Below are positions 5,513 to 7,314 of a DNA stretch of 7,314 nucleotides, piece after piece. Position numbers and translations under genes: made by a program. Location: positions 1 to 7,314 of the forward strand of contig JAQVKJ010000062.1 in the NCBI GenBank assembly GCA_028694715.1, written 5' to 3'. The notes beneath the pieces were generated by a model. The model was not told the origin of the DNA. It was given only the letters and a program-made list of their open reading frames with translations, and made no database searches. This DNA is from Weeksellaceae bacterium (GTDB lineage Bacteria > Bacteroidota > Bacteroidia > Flavobacteriales > Weeksellaceae). Each line of letters opens with the position of its first letter. Position 1 is the stretch's first letter.

Positions 5513-6229
5513 TTAATTCAAATCAGGCCGTGTCGGTCGCACCTCGATTTTGCTCGGCAATGTCCTTGGATTCATTTCCAACAAATCCAAAACCAAGTGT
5601 CCGATGTCTTCGGGTTGAATTTTCCAACCGTCTTTTTCGTTGGGTACATGGTTGTTGAAATAAGTGGCCACCGACCCGGGCATGATGGTTGAAACCTTGA
5701 TGTTGTGTTTTCTCAAATCCAACATGGCTGCTTGTGTGAAACCGACCACACCGAATTTGCTCGCATTGTAGCCAGCTCCTTTTTCGAAGAAATTCGTACC
5801 GGCCAAACTCGCCAATGTTATGTAATAACCTTCCGTCTGTTTCAAGGCTTCTACACTGGCTTTCAGTGTATGAAAAACGCCGTACAGATTGGTTTTCATC
5901 ATCTTGTCCCAATCCTCAACGGACAAATTGTCCACACTTTCAAAAATCCCGACACCTGCGTTGGCAAGTACCACATCGAGCTGACCGAAATGAGCCAAGA
6001 TTTTATCTACCGCAGTCTTTTCGTCTTCAAAATTTCCAACATCAGAAACCAATCCCAAAACCCTTGATTCATCGCCCAGAGTGCGAGCTGCATTTTCAAT
6101 ATCTTCAGCCTTTCGTCCACTGATGGCGACCTTCATACCTGCTTTGAGTAGAATTTTTGCAGTTCCGTACCCGATGCCTTTGCTTCCGCCAGTGATGTAA
6201 ACCACTTTGTCTTTTAAATCCATCATCAT
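5513..6229 (-). CDS. Classical short-chain dehydrogenase/reductase (SDR), substrate unknown
   Basis: This 238-aa NAD(P)-dependent oxidoreductase has a complete Rossmann-fold SDR signature: TGGSKGIG at 13-20 (dinucleotide binding), GRK at 38-40 with R39 after the second strand (suggesting NADP preference), SDV with D63, NAGVG at 90-94, N114, catalytic S141 (ASLAG), the YNASK pair Y154/K158, and PGSV at 184-187. The Asn-Ser-Tyr-Lys tetrad is intact, so the enzyme should be active. No membrane segment or signal is present, so it is cytoplasmic. Three consecutive ATG codons (6229, 6226, 6223) directly follow an in-frame TAA. Any could initiate; MDLKDKVV from the third fits family N-termini best. 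The gene lies 22 nt after the antiporter gene with no terminator or clear promoter between them, so co-transcription is likely. No clear terminator separates it from serS. The substrate cannot be inferred. Confidence 0.95.
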   Translation of the reverse strand: MMMDLKDKVVYITGGSKGIGYGTAKILLKAGMKVAISGRKAEDIENAARTLGDESRVLGLVSDVGNFEDEKTAVDKILAHFGQLDVVLANAGVGIFESVDNLSVEDWDKMMKTNLYGVFHTLKASVEALKQTEGYYITLASLAGTNFFEKGAGYNASKFGVVGFTQAAMLDLRKHNIKVSTIMPGSVATYFNNHVPNEKDGWKIQPEDIGHLVLDLLEMNPRTLPSKIEVRPTRPDLN

Positions 6230-6251
6230 TTAGTTTATAAAATCATAAAAA

Positions 6252-7314
6252 TCACTTCTTCTTACCTTTCTTGAAAATACTCCCAATGCCTTTGCTGATG
6301 GTTTCAATGGTTTCTACGCCTTTGTTCATCGGTGCGGTAGAGAAATCCTCATAATTATCCATGTTGGGAACACCTTCATGGACTTGTGGGTAAATCACTA
6401 TCAAACTGTTTTTCGGGAAATATTTTTCGAATTTCCCGGGTGCTTTTTCGAGTGAAGAAATATAGGAAACCGAGCCTCTTCTTGCAGAATTTAGAATAAT
6501 CAGATCGGTGGGTTGTATGTCTTTCGAAATGATTAAGAAATCGTCCCAATCAGAAAAGGGTGTAAAATTAAGTTTACCGGGCAATTTGGATTCTTTGACG
6601 ATATTCTGCATCGCATTGTAGGTTCTTTCTTCTGCATAAATCATCACCGAAGCACTGTATTCCTGGGCGGTTCTCATCACTTTTGAAACGATGAGTTTGA
6701 AACCGTTTTCTCTTTCTGCAAAAGGTGGACAGATATAAATCAGTCTTTTCTTTTCAATCAACGGTTTCACGATATGGCAGAAAACCAAAATCCGATCTAC
6801 CTTGTTGATGATGGTTCCCATTTTATCACCAAAAATATAGTCGAAAATCCCGCTCTTTTCCGGCCATTTCATGATGACGATATCTGCACTGGTTTCTTTG
6901 GAAATCCGTGCAATCCCACTCGCCTGATTGTGGTCAATGGTCGTGATGGTATTGACTTTGGTCTCTGCAGCCGAACCTTGTTCGATGTATTTTTCTAATT
7001 CCTTCTTGTATTTCAACAGATTGACTTCGGCCTCTTCGTCATTGGGCACGACCGAAAGCAAAGAAATTGGATTCTCTGAGTTTTTATCTTTGACAATCAA
7101 TGCAAAATCCAATAAACTTTCAACCGAAGAAAGATCAGACACCGGCAATAGTATTTGTTCACTTCGTTCTGTACGGGTTTTCAGATTTTCAACCGATAAA
7201 TCTTTTTCCTCGCTCAATGCGATTTTCTTGGCTGCTTTTTCAGCTGCAAAAGAAGCTACTACACAAGTGATTAAAATCAAAATAATCGTTCCGTTCAAAA
7301 TTCCATCGTCCAGG
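6252..7314 (-). CDS. Cation:proton antiporter, C-terminal part with USP-like domains (partial)
   Basis: The frame is open to the window edge, so the 5' part of the gene is missing. The TTG at 7296-7298 is an internal leucine, since upstream codons read L-D-D-G-I without a stop. About 353 residues are visible. The first ones (GILNGT, an Ile/Leu/Val-rich run, up to about residue 24) form the last membrane helix of a CPA2-type Na+/H+ antiporter, followed by a charged linker. A first universal-stress-protein-like domain spans about 52-181 (begins EQILLPVSD), and a second related alpha/beta domain spans about 188-300. The tail ends in a Lys-rich KKGKKK. The usual USP nucleotide-binding pattern (G-2x-G-9x-G-S/T) is degenerate in both domains, so ATP binding is doubtful. 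The assignment rests on recalled similarity to Bacteroidota antiporters of 700 or more residues. The transported cation (Na+, K+) cannot be told. Confidence 0.85.
   Translation of the reverse strand, partial: LDDGILNGTIILILITCVVASFAAEKAAKKIALSEEKDLSVENLKTRTERSEQILLPVSDLSSVESLLDFALIVKDKNSENPISLLSVVPNDEEAEVNLLKYKKELEKYIEQGSAAETKVNTITTIDHNQASGIARISKETSADIVIMKWPEKSGIFDYIFGDKMGTIINKVDRILVFCHIVKPLIEKKRLIYICPPFAERENGFKLIVSKVMRTAQEYSASVMIYAEERTYNAMQNIVKESKLPGKLNFTPFSDWDDFLIISKDIQPTDLIILNSARRGSVSYISSLEKAPGKFEKYFPKNSLIVIYPQVHEGVPNMDNYEDFSTAPMNKGVETIETISKGIGSIFKKGKKK

Noticed and set aside
5705..6123. Two overlapping plus-strand frames opposite the SDR gene
   Set aside because: The SDR motifs are complete on the minus strand, and these frames overlap each other and show no domain or start context.
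1..7314. Mobile element, CRISPR array, phage or defence system
   Set aside because: No repeats with regular spacers, terminal inverted repeats, transposase or integrase motifs, or abrupt change in base composition were seen.

Overview
The window looks like an ordinary chromosomal segment of a member of the Bacteroidota, probably Flavobacteriia or a near relative. The clues are an AT-rich sequence, starts without Shine-Dalgarno motifs, TAnnTTTG-type -7 promoter elements, a short lipoprotein signal peptide ending L-T-S-C, small secreted proteins of no recognised family, and a cation:proton antiporter with a universal-stress-protein-like tail of the type common in that phylum. I see no insertion sequence, phage gene, CRISPR array, tRNA or rRNA.

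Plus-strand half (1-3017): the 3' end of an unrecognised gene is followed 22 nt later by a cytoplasmic endonuclease/exonuclease/phosphatase (EEP) family protein, then deoxyribose-phosphate aldolase (deoC), then a lipoprotein built from two copies of one beta-rich domain. A strong intrinsic terminator closes this block. A perfect -7 element begins on the stop codon of the EEP gene, so deoC probably also has its own promoter.

Minus-strand half (7314-2999): reading leftwards, there is the C-terminal part of a cation:proton antiporter (its start lies outside the window), a classical short-chain dehydrogenase/reductase 22 nt behind it, then seryl-tRNA synthetase (serS) with its own promoter and an intrinsic terminator. 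After that comes a small unit of two tandemly duplicated secreted proteins and a 43-codon single-pass membrane protein. The tiny gene starts 5 nt after its neighbour's stop and ends inside the terminator hairpin it shares with the convergent lipoprotein gene.

Functionally this is mostly housekeeping: translation (SerRS), deoxynucleoside breakdown (DeoC, perhaps with the EEP hydrolase), ion homeostasis (antiporter) and an oxidoreductase of unknown substrate. The least explained part is 2057-4015: a duplicated-domain lipoprotein facing a duplicated secreted pair plus the small membrane protein. I found no clear evidence for a dramatic new system. The best leads are the unannotated 43-aa protein with its secreted paralogue pair, and a perfect 20-bp palindrome over the serS promoter and start codon.
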